This document shows positions 11,571 through 22,531 of a stretch of 42,511 nt of DNA, piece by piece. The DNA comes from Gonium pectorale (lineage: Eukaryota; Chlorophyta; Chlorophyceae; Chlamydomonadales; Volvocaceae), in assembly GCA_001584585.1 (NCBI GenBank), contig LSYV01000005.1, forward strand, positions 2,213,604-2,256,114, written 5' to 3'. Made by a program: the position numbers and the translations under genes. Each line of letters starts with the position of its first letter. Positions within the stretch are counted from its first letter, which is position 1. The notes under the pieces were generated by a model, which saw only the letters and a list, made by a program, of their open reading frames with translations, had not been told where the DNA came from and did no database searches.

Positions 11571-14500
11571 TTACACGCTCTGCTCCAGCGCCTTGGTGAC
11601 CGCAATCTCCATGTCCTGGGCGTGTGACGGTATGGGGGGCGGGGCGGGGGGAGGGAGCGGGGGTCAGCAGCCGAAGCTGGGAACTCAGAAGGCACCCGGA
11701 GCGGGCCCGGGAGGCAGGAGTGACGTGAGGGTGAGTGGCCTCCATCCCCGTGTTCCAAGGACAACGGGTGGGGAGCAAAGATGAGGTGACACCCGCCTGG
11801 TGGAGTTGGCAGGAGCTTGGTTGGTGGAGGGGACGATAAGCACTGCGGTGGAGGGAGCTGAGACGGGACGCAGCCGATAGGTGCATTGACCCCGGCCTGC
11901 AGCCCCACAGCCCGCACAACACCCACCGGCTTTGACGACATGCACACCCACACGCACGCCGCTCCCACGTGCGCACCTGTGCCGTGAGGCCGCCCTCGGG
12001 GTTCTGCTCGATGCGCGAAAACATCTCGGTCATCATGATCATTAGCTCACGCGGCGTGGACAGCTTGGCCAGGTAGGAGGAGAAGTCCTCGCCGCGGACC
12101 TGCGCGCGGGGGTGGTGGGGTGGGAGCGGAGCGGTGGGGTTGGGTAAGCAGGGCTCAAGGTAACCCGTTACTATCCAGCGAGGTGCGCTTTAGGCCTCGA
12201 AAAGGACCGGGCAGCAGCTCCTGGGTGGAGCGGAGCGACAAGTCAGGGAAACGGCAGCGTCGGGTTGGCGGGTAGGGGGCATGAAACAGCACGAGCTCGG
12301 GGACCTGGCGGCGCGCAGCGGGCGCCGTACCTTCTTGAACAGGTCTGCGAAGCTGGTGGTGGTGGGGTCAGGGCCGCCGCCGCTGGAGGCCGCCGCAAGC
12401 TGCTGGCCCGAATGCGAGGCCTCCTCGCGCAGCGCCTGCGGGGGCGGGGGCGCAGACGGGGAGGACGGGGTCCATGGGGCAACGGAGGCCAGGGAGCAGG
12501 GCGTTTTGAGGAGCGGCGGGGGGGCTAGGGCCCGCAAGCCGCTCGTCCGCGCTGCTACCATTGCCTAACCTGGTCTAACTACCGCAGCGCAGGCGTCTCT
12601 CAACTAACCCGCTCTATCCCGCATTAACGGAACACGCGCCCCTCTGCGCGGCGTCTCCCGCCCACCTGCTGCGCCGCCCTGAACCTCCGCTCCGCGAGCT
12701 CCTCCAGCTGGTGGCGCGACCACACCAGGTCGCGCACAAAGTGCCGGTCGAAGCGGGCCTGTGGGGCGAGGCGAGGGGGGTTGAAGGGAAAGGAGAATTA
12801 ACACCGACGAGCTGGGCGCCAGCAGCGTAGGTCCCGTCGAGGCGAGGGGGGGGGGGAGATGGTGTGTGCGTGTGTGTTGTTTTTTTGGGGGGGGGGGAGC
12901 GAACAGCTCTGCTGAAGCCTATGGATCCCTAAACCGCACGGCCCTCCCGTCCGCCAGATTCGCACACAAACCCTTCTCAAGGAAATGACTATCCCCAAGC
13001 TGTGGACTCTCGGCCTCTCACGCCGCGCCTTCTCTCCCCGCCCCTCCCTGCACTCCTTCTGGAGTCCTTGTGTCCCTAGCCCCGTCCCCTGCCCCCGCAG
13101 CCGACCGCCGCACCTCCTTGAGCGTGCGGTCGGTGTTGAGGTCGAGTGCCAGCCGCGAGTCCGGGAAGAACAGGTGCAGGCGGCCGAAGTTGAGGATGTC
13201 GTTCCTGCCGTACATCGTATGATGTTGCGTTCACTTGCGCCGTGCGCCGTACTACACAGCACAGCACAGTGCAACAGGGCGACAAGCCTAGGAGCAGCGG
13301 GATGGCGCTAGGAGGCGTCGCGGCGCTAGCGCACAGTACCGCGCAATCCCCGGGCACCGCCTGCGCTGTCCCCTGCCTGCCAAGTGCGCACCGCCCCTTG
13401 ATCGCCACTCCGTCCCACCCCCCCTCTCCGCCCGCCCGCCTCCTCCGCCCTCCACCTTCCTCCCTCGCCACCCGCCCCGCTCCCACCGCACCTGCACGCC
13501 TCCCGCGCGAAGGCCTTGATGGCCCCGGGGAAGCGCACCGGGTCTAGCAGCGTCACCTCTGCGCGGGTGGGCGGGCATGTGTGGTGCAAGCGGGCAAGGG
13601 TGGCGGGCCAGGGGCAGAGGGGACCAGGTGGTGGTGGGGGCGAGGAGCTGGCGACCGAGCATGCGCGCCTTACGCCCCGGAGCCTCTCCCGAGCGCCCCT
13701 CGTCTCCGGCTGAGCAAGTCAGTTACGCACTCCCTGACGCCGCCCAAGGTCGCCCGCCGCCCACATCGCCCAGGGCGGCCGCCCCCCCCCCCACGCCGGC
13801 CGCGGCGTGCTAAGGACGAGGCCGGGATCCGCATGTGGGTGTGGGGCCATGCGGGTGTGGGGCCGGGGCGCCGCCCCCGCCCCCGCCTCACCCACCGTCG
13901 AAGCAGTCGCCGAACACCGCCACCGACTCCCAGCCCAGCAGCTTGACCAGCCCGGCCAGCAGCTCCAGCTTCTGGTGCGCCGAGATACCCAGAGTGAGCA
14001 GCCGCACAGTGTCCACCGAGTCCTGTATGGCAGGTGTACGACGATACAAGGGTAGGGCAGAGGCGGGATGCGAGGGTGAAAGGAGCGCATTGGATGGGCG
14101 TGTCATTCGAGCTGCGGCGTGTAGTCCTTTCGTTTTCTGGGGTCTCCGACTCGGAAGGGCCCACCCCTCTCAGCCTGCTCTGCAGCAGGTTGCGCGGGGC
14201 TTCCCGCGCTTTGCGCTTCGGGGCGCCCGCAGAGCGCCAGCACGAGCCACACGTGTGACACGGCCGCTAACTGCTGGCCCCCGGACGGGCATCCGAGGCA
14301 CTATCTGCACGCATCGTCCCAGGCGGCGATGGCGACGGCACGGGCCCCCACAGATCATTAGCCACACGTGACGGGGTCTCACCAGCCCGCCCCCACCCCA
14401 GTCGGCTGCTAACGGGTTCCCCATGGCCCCAACTCCGACCTATACAGCCCACCCTCCCCCATTCCCATCCCCGGGTCGCCAACCAGCACACCTACCCACC

Positions 14501-17500
14501 CCTGGCCCCCCCCTCCAACCCGCATCTAGCGCCCCGGCCCCCGGCCCCGCCCCGCGCCGCACCTTGTCGTTGAACAGGTGGCTGACCAGCCCCGCCACCA
14601 GCTCCACGGGCTGCGGCTTCACCACCCGCACGTTGCGCTGCAGGGAGGCGCCGCGGTCGAGCGAGCGGAGCCGCTGCCACCTGGGGACCCGAGGGCGAGA
14701 GCGGGCGCGGGGGCGGAGGCTTAGTGCCGCAGGAGAGTGGGCCCGAGGATCGACTCCAGGAACCGTGCGCTTGCTGCGCTTTCCCCTGCAGGTTCAATTC
14801 AGATAGAGCGCTCACGACGGGGCCAATGCACGCCCGCGCGCTCGGCGCACCCTTGAACGCGTACACACTCACACGCCGTACTAATGTGCCGTACGCATGC
14901 ACAGCAGCGCGAGCCTGCACGCATTCCGTACCTGTTGTAGTACCAGGTGGCCGCTGCGCCCGTCCCGATGAGCGCGCTGGCCAGCAGCTTGGGGTGCTTC
15001 TCCAGCAGCGGCACGTGGTCGCACAGCCAGTCGTACGCGGCGCCAGCGTACTCGGACGCGGCGCCGGCGACGGTGGGCTGGCGGGCCGCCGCCACGAAGG
15101 CGCCCGTCCCCACGATGGCGCTGACGGCACCCACCGTCACCTGTGCCGGGTGCACAGGAGGTCGTAGGGAGCCCTTCCAACATGCGGATGCCGATGCGGC
15201 CCCGGCAGGATACCGTAGCTGCCCTCGTCAGCACTCAGGTCCCAAAAGGCCCACGCTTGGAAAGCAGCCGCGCCCCCGTTCCCCTCCCCTCCCCTCCCCT
15301 CGCGCACCATTGCCCCCCCAATACGTACTTGCCACCTCCCCCAGGCCCCCTTCCACACACGCTGCCCCAAAGCGCCCCCCCCCGCGCTCTCCCCCTCTGC
15401 CCCCCCTCCAACACACACAAACCTCCCTCCACCCCCACCTCCGCCGCCCTCGCCTTCCCCCCTCCCTCCCCCAACCCCTACACGACTCTCTAGTGACAAC
15501 GCCTTTCCCAATGCCTGACCCCTCCACCCCACCTCCGTGGCGGTGTACTTGGGCCGCAGCAGCGCCGCCCGCACCGCCTTGAGCGCCGCCGTGTCGGTCC
15601 GCGCGTACAGGTGCACCAGCAGCAGGAACTGCCGCGTGGCGCGCGCGTCGCCGCGGAGCGCCTCGGCCATGGCACGGCCCTCCTCGCTGTTGGGCTTGGT
15701 GAATGTTTTCTGTTGGGGTCGGCGGAGCGAGGCGAGGGACGGGAGGGGGGAAGCAGCGGGGTGAGGCGGTTTGGGGACGGGGTGAACGAGGCGCGTCGCG
15801 GCGTCGGTAGGTAGGTAGGAGGAGGGGGGGCGGGGGCTGAATCCCATGGCTCGCCACTGTCGGCGTGGTGACGGTACCCCATGGCGTTAAGAGAGGGGTA
15901 GGGAGGGTAACCGATGACGTTAGGCCGGGGGAGCAGTGCAGAGCTGGGGTGCGCGGGGCAAGGGGAGGCATGGCCGCACGCGGCCTCACGCGCCAGGTCG
16001 CGGGCACACCCGGGCCGGCATGCTCGTCGTCACACAGCTCCCTGCCCGGCTGTGTGTGCCTGACTGCGCCGTCCACGGCCGGCGCCGTCCACGGACTCAC
16101 GGACGCACCGCGAGCTCTCCCGGCGGCCCCCAGGCGGCCCTCGGCGGGTGACAGCGATGCGCCGCCCGTACTGGAAGCACCCCGCACCTCCCCCGCCCCC
16201 CCCCACCATCCCTCGCCGATTGTTCCAGCGCACCGATATAGGGGAGTTAAGCGGAACGGAAGGTCAATCTTCAGGCAATGCAGGTATGGAGACCCAACGC
16301 GCACGGGACGTGCCCCGGACGCGCAAAGCAAGTAGCAGGAGCGGGGCGACAGCGCACGACGACTGTTCTATCCGGACCTCAAACCCGCAGCCACGTTTCC
16401 AGTACCCCCAGCCCTCGCCTGGTCCCTGGTCCCTCCCTTTCATCAATCACCGCAACCGTCCCCGTCCGCTGACCTCTTGTAAGCCCCCCCTTCCGCACCA
16501 CCACCACCACCCCAACAGCTTCAGGGTGCAAGCCACTGACACCCCTCCCTTCGCTTCCCGCCCCGGCCTCGCCAGCCCCTTGCCTTCCCCGTTCGAGCGC
16601 TCTCCCCTCCTCCCGCCGGTCCCCAAATCAACCCATCGGGCCATTCCCCCCCCCCCCCGCGTCCCCATCCACGCTCACGGTGCCCAGCACAAAGCAACAC
16701 CAGTAACGCGAGTCGGCCACCCAACGCCACCGCACACGCCAGCCACACGCCGTGCGCACGCACTCCCGCCCACCGCCACAGCTCGCCACACAGCCCCTGC
16801 ACAAGCGTCGTGGAACTGACCACATTCCCGCACATTCACACACGCGCCATACCCTCCTGGCTCCATCCCCCCCTCCCGGGGGCACCTGTGTCACCCGCAT
16901 GTGCACCGGCGCGCACTCGCATCCCCGCTAGCTCGCCGTGCGCTTCCCGCACCCAAGCCCGGCCGGCTGCCGCAGCCCCACAACCCGGCTCCCCAAGCAA
17001 CCGCACCCCAGCCCTCGTCTTTTGGCACCCCTCCCCTCCCGCGTCGCGGTCGCGCCCCGCGCCACGCACCACCAGCTCCGTCGCCGCGTAGCTGAGGATG
17101 CAGTCCACCAGGTCAGCGGTGCCCCACGACTCGGAGAACACGGCATCCCAGTTGTCGATGGACGCCTTCATGGTCTCCATGAACCTGAGGCAGCCAGTCG
17201 GTTGGGAGGGCGTGCAGCAGTCAGCGGCGGGCGCAGCAGCAGCTCCGTAAGGAGCGTGGGGATGAGGTCAGCTCGGGTGGCGGCGCGCCGGTCTGTGGGC
17301 CTCGAAAGTGGCAAGCTGACCCGGGGAACAGGAAGGGTGCACCCCAAACGCACGTGTTGAGGCAGGCCGTCATGTGGCCAGGGCGGGTTAGGTCCACGAT
17401 TAAGTGGCCCTTGGTTCCGCGCATCGCCGCCTCCTCGTTGAAGCGCCGGTACGCATCCTCAAGCTGCAAGCGGATGGTCGTCTTGCCGCTGCCTCTCCGC

Positions 17501-17655
17501 CCGAAGAAAATGTAGGTCGTCTCGCTGGGCTTCAAGCCACGCAGGTCGCTGTGGATGTACAAGCTCGTTCCGTCTAGGTTTGTCTTCTCGGCCGTGCGGT
17601 CCGTGAAGGGATTCCGCGACAGGCCAAATGTCTTTAGGAGGTCGGTAGTCGGCAT
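11571..17655 (-). CDS. KAP-like P-loop ATPase with two-helix membrane insertion, 12 exons, 523 aa
   Basis: I do not know a named orthologue. Exons: 17655-17354, 17184-17070, 15709-15533, 15140-14932, 14680-14563, 14022-13896, 13558-13492, 13204-13114, 12758-12666, 12435-12331, 12099-11977, 11615-11571; all join in phase. The N-terminus has FGLSRNPFTDR, followed by Walker A GRRGSGKTT (52-60). Two hydrophobic segments, about 199-217 and 249-266, flank a short hydrophilic loop. Walker B-like SVAVFGDCFDE (340-350) comes next, then FGRLHLFFPDS, a possible sensor strand, and a helix RDLVWSRHQLEELAERRF. A membrane insertion between Walker A and B is typical of KAP NTPases; the N-terminus and Trp-containing helix also resemble bacterial P-loop ATPases of the Sll1717 type. 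The function is therefore inferred only as ATP-driven and probably membrane-associated. I chose the ATG at 17655 because the frame upstream offers only TTG. Confidence 0.87.
15710..17069 (-). other. Long (1,360 nt) second intron of the ATPase gene
   Basis: Much longer than the other introns of this gene. The sequence is C-rich on the plus strand, with homopolymer C runs near 16195 and 16648. Removing it joins ATELV to KTFTKP in phase, so no extra exon is required. I see no convincing coding or transposon domain inside. Confidence 0.6.
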
Positions 17656-18429
17656 GATGTCCCGATCACCCGAAACGAGTTTTGAGTTGGAGTCTTCCGC
17701 CAAGCAGCAGTCTTGCAGTGTACGTAGCAATCAGCGCAATCTGCTTAAATGTTTGCCGGGAATCTATGAGAGCCGACTTGTCACACCACAAACACCAACA
17801 GCCGGGGTATAATCGCGAGTGCCCGCGCTAATTGCCACCCTTTCTGATTATGAACGCCTGTTTGAACGTGGCCTCGTAATCAAATCCACACGCCGTACAG
17901 CCACGTGTGCACTTCCTGCTGTGCCCAGGGTGGACAAACACAGCTACGGTGGCATCTCTTGAGAGACATGGGGAAACGACGGGGTGTTCAGGGGCAAATC
18001 TTCCGTGACCCCGTTGCTCGACCACGCTCGACCCGCGCCTGGCTGGGTCGAGCGTGGTCGAGCAACGGCTGGTGGCGCGGGAGGTGCAGAGCCCAGGCAG
18101 CTCAGTGGGCAACAAGAATAAGATGCTCTGCCCCATCTCAAGGGCCATTTGGGGCCTACTGGTCATGACATTCCGTTAAGTACTCAGTCATGCCCAGTCC
18201 CAGTTTGGGCTTCAGCCCCCAGTCATTCCCAACGTCTGGCCCCCGTGTGCCCCACTTATGCCCAATCACGCAAGCAGCTCATTCCCTACCATAGGTACAC
18301 GTGCCAACGCTGTACTAGGGCTCCATGGTTGAGCGACCAACCGCTGTATGCTTGCAGCATTCGTCGTATCTGTGTGTCGGCGTTGCACACAAATAGCTTA
18401 TGCTCCCATACGATAGGAGCATTATAACC
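17656..18429. promoter_or_regulatory. Divergent promoter region of the ATPase and methyltransferase genes
   Basis: About 770 bp separate the opposed start codons. The segment is less GC-rich than the genes and contains the perfect hairpin at 18011-18068, almost exactly midway (356 and 362 bp from the two starts). No other structure was recognised. Confidence 0.55.
18011..18068. repeat. Perfect 24-bp inverted repeat with 10-nt loop
   Basis: The left arm 18011-18034 and the right arm 18045-18068 are exact reverse complements; the loop is GCGCCTGGCT. Each arm contains GCTCGACC twice in tandem. The transcript would form a stable GC-rich hairpin on either strand. It could be a regulatory element, a small foldback transposon or a small-RNA precursor; the sequence alone does not decide. 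Confidence 0.95.
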
Positions 18430-20473
18430 ATGCGCAGCGCTAGTAACCGCACTAGGGGGCTCGACACGCGGTCACTGCGGCATGGGAGTTGCGTTCCTCG
18501 TCCCAAGACCGAGAGCACACAAACCTTCACACACGTAATCACAAGATCATCTAAGCCTGAACACGGCGCGAATAGCGCGGTCGACCGGACGAAGACGGAT
18601 GAGCGCGCAACATCAACAAGGCCGGGCGTCTCCTCTGTCCACCGGCGAGCAGCGCTTCTCGGTGGGTTCGGGCGGAGGAGCTTCAAGTGCATGGGCGCCA
18701 TGGGCGCATCCTGGCAGACGGGCGTGTGGCCCACGCGCACACGCGCATGCTCTTCGTGTGGCCGACACGGGGCGCGCTCTACCCGTCCACACTCGATGCG
18801 TACATCGTACGTCGACAGTGCAACGTAGCATCTTGCTCATATCGGGTCACCCCATGTCCCTTCTGCTGTTGTCTCCATTGGACACAGTGACACTGCACAT
18901 ATATGCTGTCATGACCTATCGGCTGCTCACGCTCTCGCCCCCCTCATGCCCCACTCCTTCCACACTCAGGCGCTCTGCCCCTGTGCGGTTGCGCCCTGTG
19001 TGGGGCAAGCCCGGCCGCCGCCGGCACCCGCAACCCCATGTACGACAGCTACTTCGCCACAGCCATGCGGTACGGCATGGACGACTACGAGGCCGCCATA
19101 CGACCCGTGAAACGGCAGCTCTTTGCGGAGCTCGCCAGCTATCTGACGCGACCTGCCAGCGCCGGCAGCGGCAGCGGGACCGACGGAGGCAGCGGCTCTC
19201 CGCCGATCCGGCGCGTGCTCGAGGTCGGCGTCGGCACGGGGCCCAACTATGCCTGGTACTCAGAGGCGCTGTCAGCAGCCGTCGCTGGCACCGGCGCCGG
19301 GACGGCGACGGCGGCAACGGCAGAGGTAGCTGGGCCGACGACGACTGCGGCGGCGGCTGCGACGGCCGGCCTCCCTCGACTGCAGGTCGTGGGCCTGGAC
19401 CCCAGCCCCGCCATGCTGCGGTTCGCGGAGGAGTCGGCCCGGGCCGCGGGCATGCGGCTGGCGGGCGACGCCGGCGGCGGCGGCGATGGTGGCGACGGCA
19501 TCGGCGGCGGGCTGGACGTGGAGGCTTCGCTGATTGAGGGGAGCGCCGAGGCGCTGCCGTTTGCGGACGGGGAGTTTGACGCCGCGGTCGTGACGCTGGT
19601 AGGCATGAGGCGAGGAGGGCGATGGGGCATGGAGCATGGGGGGCGATGCTGATCATACGGCAGTGTGGGCTGGCTGGCTTTGCGGATGGCCGGTCGCGTA
19701 CGACCGCGCTGAGCACTTCCGGGGCTCGGCTCGGCAAGCGCGCGGCCGCAGGCCGGGCCCCGCAGCATCGCCGCCATCCGCAGCGCCCGCACCGGCACCC
19801 GCACCCGCACCCGCACCCGCACCCGCACCCGCACCCGCACCCGCGCACGCACCCGCACCCGCACCCGCACCTCGGTTTTGCGGGCCGGTGTCAGGCGCAC
19901 GGCTGAGCCGCACGCTGCTGGCACTTGGTGGGCGGCCCCCGGTGCACATGCTGCGCGGTGCCCCCGGGCGCGCGGCGTGGGCCCTCTGGCGGGCGCACAA
20001 GCTCGGACGACGGTCGGGCTCTGCCCCTCGCCGCAGCTTGGCATACGGACGGTTAAACTCCCCTGCCATTGCCTGCAATCCCCAACCGCCACCGTCGTAC
20101 ATGCTCAAGCAGCCCATTTCCAAACCAGTTGGTCCTCACGTCCTCCTTTAAGTCTCAACTACCCCCTCCTTGTCAGGTCCTCTGCTCCGTGCCTTCGCCA
20201 GCCGTCGCGCTGGCGGAGCTGCGCCGCGTGGTGCGACCCGCGGGTCGGCTGCTGCTCATCGAGCACGTGGCGGCGCCGCCGGCCCGGCCGCTGCTGCGGC
20301 TGGCGCAGTCGGCGTTGACGCCGCTGCAGCGGCTTATGGCGGATGGCTGCTGCCTGAACCGGGACACGGGCGCCGCGGTGCGGGCGGCGGGCTGGGGCGG
20401 GGTGCTGCGGGAGTTTGATCTCGAGGGGATGTCGATATTGGCGCCCCATGTGGCGGGGCTGCTGGTGCGGTGA
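18430..20473 (+). CDS. METTL7-like (type 11) SAM methyltransferase, probable thylakoid-lumen signal, 3 exons, 385 aa
   Basis: Exons 18430-18661, 18970-19598 and 20177-20473, all in phase. Residues 1-69 are rich in Ser/Thr/Arg and poor in acid, like a chloroplast transit peptide. HRRAALLGALPLCGCALCGA (71-90) and then SPAAAG look like a twin-arginine lumen-targeting signal with an alanine cleavage site. The Rossmann methyltransferase follows: motif I RVLEVGVGTG (159-168), GLDPSPAM (219-226, D221 the likely SAM ribose ligand), EGSAEALPF (267-275), and a C-terminal half RRVVRPAGRLLLIEHVAAP. The tail DGCCLNRDTGAAVRAAGW and the ending LAPHVAGLLVR match the METTL7/TMT1 pattern (EHVA, DGC-L-R, PH--G). 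Gly/Ala-rich insertions at about 184-211 and 245-258 interrupt the fold. A start 30 nt upstream (18400) is in frame and also possible. Confidence 0.85.
19795..19872. repeat. (GCACCC)n hexanucleotide repeat in an intron
   Basis: About 13 units of GCACCC with one GCGCAC interruption, inside the second intron (19599-20176) of the methyltransferase gene. Confidence 0.95.
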
Positions 20474-21141
20474 GGGCGGGGGCAGCGGGCGGGGGCTGTG
20501 GGGCTGGGGCGATCGTGCACCCGGGATTGGAGCGTGGACGGGGGGGGGGGGTGCCGTCGTGGGGCTACTGGCATCAGTGGCATGATGTGGGTATGCGGTT
20601 GGGTTGAGGTTGGTGGAAGTGCCCTGCAGTTGGCTGTCCGGACACAATACTGCCTGAGTATAATAAGGCAGTAAGGGAGAAAGCAACCTTGCAGGTAGCG
20701 CCCGGCTAAGTATGGGACGTAGTGCACCCCTCTTCCTGGACTACAGTAGAATGTGTTGGGCCGCTTAAATGGCAATGAGCTGTCAAGCCGTGCCGTGGGG
20801 TATCTCAAACGAGCTGCAGTTGTGGGATCTGCACCAACGGCTGCAGTTTCGAAGGGGCTAGAAGCCACACGGGCATGGGTTACGCCACTTACGCGAGGAG
20901 GTTGATGCTCTCGCAGAGACTACACAGTTCGTCTGCAGGATGCTGGTGGAAGCCAGCCTATCTAACACTTGCTCTGTGATGTGCGTGGTACAGGGACGAT
21001 AATTTGCAATGCCAGCACGAAATGGTTACGGTCGTCTGAATGGTTACTATGCTGTCTTTCTGCAACCGCCATCTACCTGTAGAATGCTTTCAAACGGTGG
21101 ATGTTGCTTGGTGTGGATTGCGTACGTTTGCCCACCCCGCA

Positions 21142-21146
21142 TGTAA
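21142..21146 (+). terminator. Poly(A) signal TGTAA for the methyltransferase gene
   Basis: TGTAA 669 bp after the stop; it is the only plus-strand copy I found before the HEMA 3' region. Confidence 0.6.
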
Positions 21147-21263
21147 CCCCATCCTAGGCGAAGAGTATACAGTTTGAACGTGACTCTACGCAATTACGAT
21201 CTAATGTGCGTATGAGATCGACACTGGGAAACTATCGTGCGCAAGGGTACTGCATTGAATGCC

Positions 21264-21268
21264 TTACA
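21264..21268 (-). terminator. Candidate poly(A) signal TGTAA for HEMA
   Basis: Minus-strand TGTAA about 1.26 kb downstream of the HEMA stop and facing the signal at 21142. The two cleavage sites would fall about 90 bp apart. Confidence 0.5.
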
Positions 21269-22531
21269 GGCACCCGGTCCGAGCATGAAATCAAATCCGC
21301 AGCAGAGAGAACACACATGTACGGCACGGGCACGGGCTAGAACTACCCATCGGCCCCAAAACGTGCCTGTCCATCGTGGTTCACCTCGCACGCCCGCACC
21401 TGCACCCCACCCAGCCAAGCGGGGCTATGCAACACCGAAACTACATACCGCCGCTGCAACCATGCCATTTGCAGCCCAGCGCTCATTTAAATGAGGAATA
21501 CCTGTACACGCCTCTCTCTCTTTGCAGTCATCTATTGCCTATGTGAGCCGCCTGAACGTCAAACGCGCTAATAACCTGTTTGATGCGTTTCATAATCCAA
21601 CCAGTACGGCCACAAGCTCACACGAAATGCATCCCCCGACGCGCTTCAGCACGCCAGCAGGACCCCACCCACCCCCGCAACATCGCACTTCCCCCGAGCC
21701 CCCTCCCGCCGCTTCCTCATCTTGCAAACGAGCACCAAGGGTCTGAACGGGGTGTGGCTAACGCTCTCGCCCGGCTAGCACTTGCGCACGGCGATGAGGC
21801 CACTCCGCTCCTCTCCCCGCTCCACCCCACACGTGTCAGCATTCTTACCCCGGTCTGTCGCCCTTTATTCCACGGCTGCATGCACACGCCAACACACGCG
21901 TCGCGCCGCCGAGGCAGGCGACGGGGCAAAGCCGCTCCCAGTGAGCCCAAGCAGAGGGTGCGGGGCGACGGGTCCGGACACGAGCCTTCCGCACGGCGCC
22001 TCCACGGTATGCCAGACCCGCGCTCGCGCGCCGCCTCCACGGCCGCTCCACAAAGCAAGCAACGCAAGCAAGCAACGCAAGGATGCTCCGCTGACACGCC
22101 ATTGCGCAATCGTATTTCTGTGTCTCTCCTCGAAAACGCCCACCACGAAAACATGCCGACATACTCGTACACCTCAAGCAAGAGCAACGCAACGCGGACC
22201 CCACGGTCCACGGAGCCGCAAGCAGCACGACATCAAACCAAACAAACGCAAACATGTGCATGGGAACGGCAGCCGGCCAGTGCGGCAGGCTTGCAAACAG
22301 CAGCGACAGCGACAGCAGCAGCGTACAGGAGAATTCTGCCATGGGGACGGAAAGCGTCGGTCTAGACCCGGGAAGGTGCCCGTGACAGCAGGTCGGGAGC
22401 CGGCAATGGCGGACGCGAGACAACCCCAACGCCAAAGCGCATGCCCGCCATCCCACCCGCAGCCGCCTGCGACCCAGCCCGGCTCCCTTTCCCCCGGATG
22501 GCGCTCCCCGTCCGACATACCCTCCCGCCCG

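Larger units (their letters stand above)
20474..22531. other. Convergent 3' UTRs of the methyltransferase and HEMA genes
   Basis: No additional gene is supported. The sequence is less GC-rich than the exons, as expected for UTR. Plus-strand and minus-strand TGTAA signals lie at 21142 and 21268, giving 3' UTRs of about 0.67 and 1.26 kb. An AAGC/AACGC-rich patch lies at about 22050-22080. Confidence 0.6.

Noticed and set aside
18599..19537. 312-codon Arg/Gly-rich plus-strand frame
   Set aside because: Overlaps the methyltransferase exons in a different frame and has no recognisable domain; the methyltransferase frame carries the SAM motifs.
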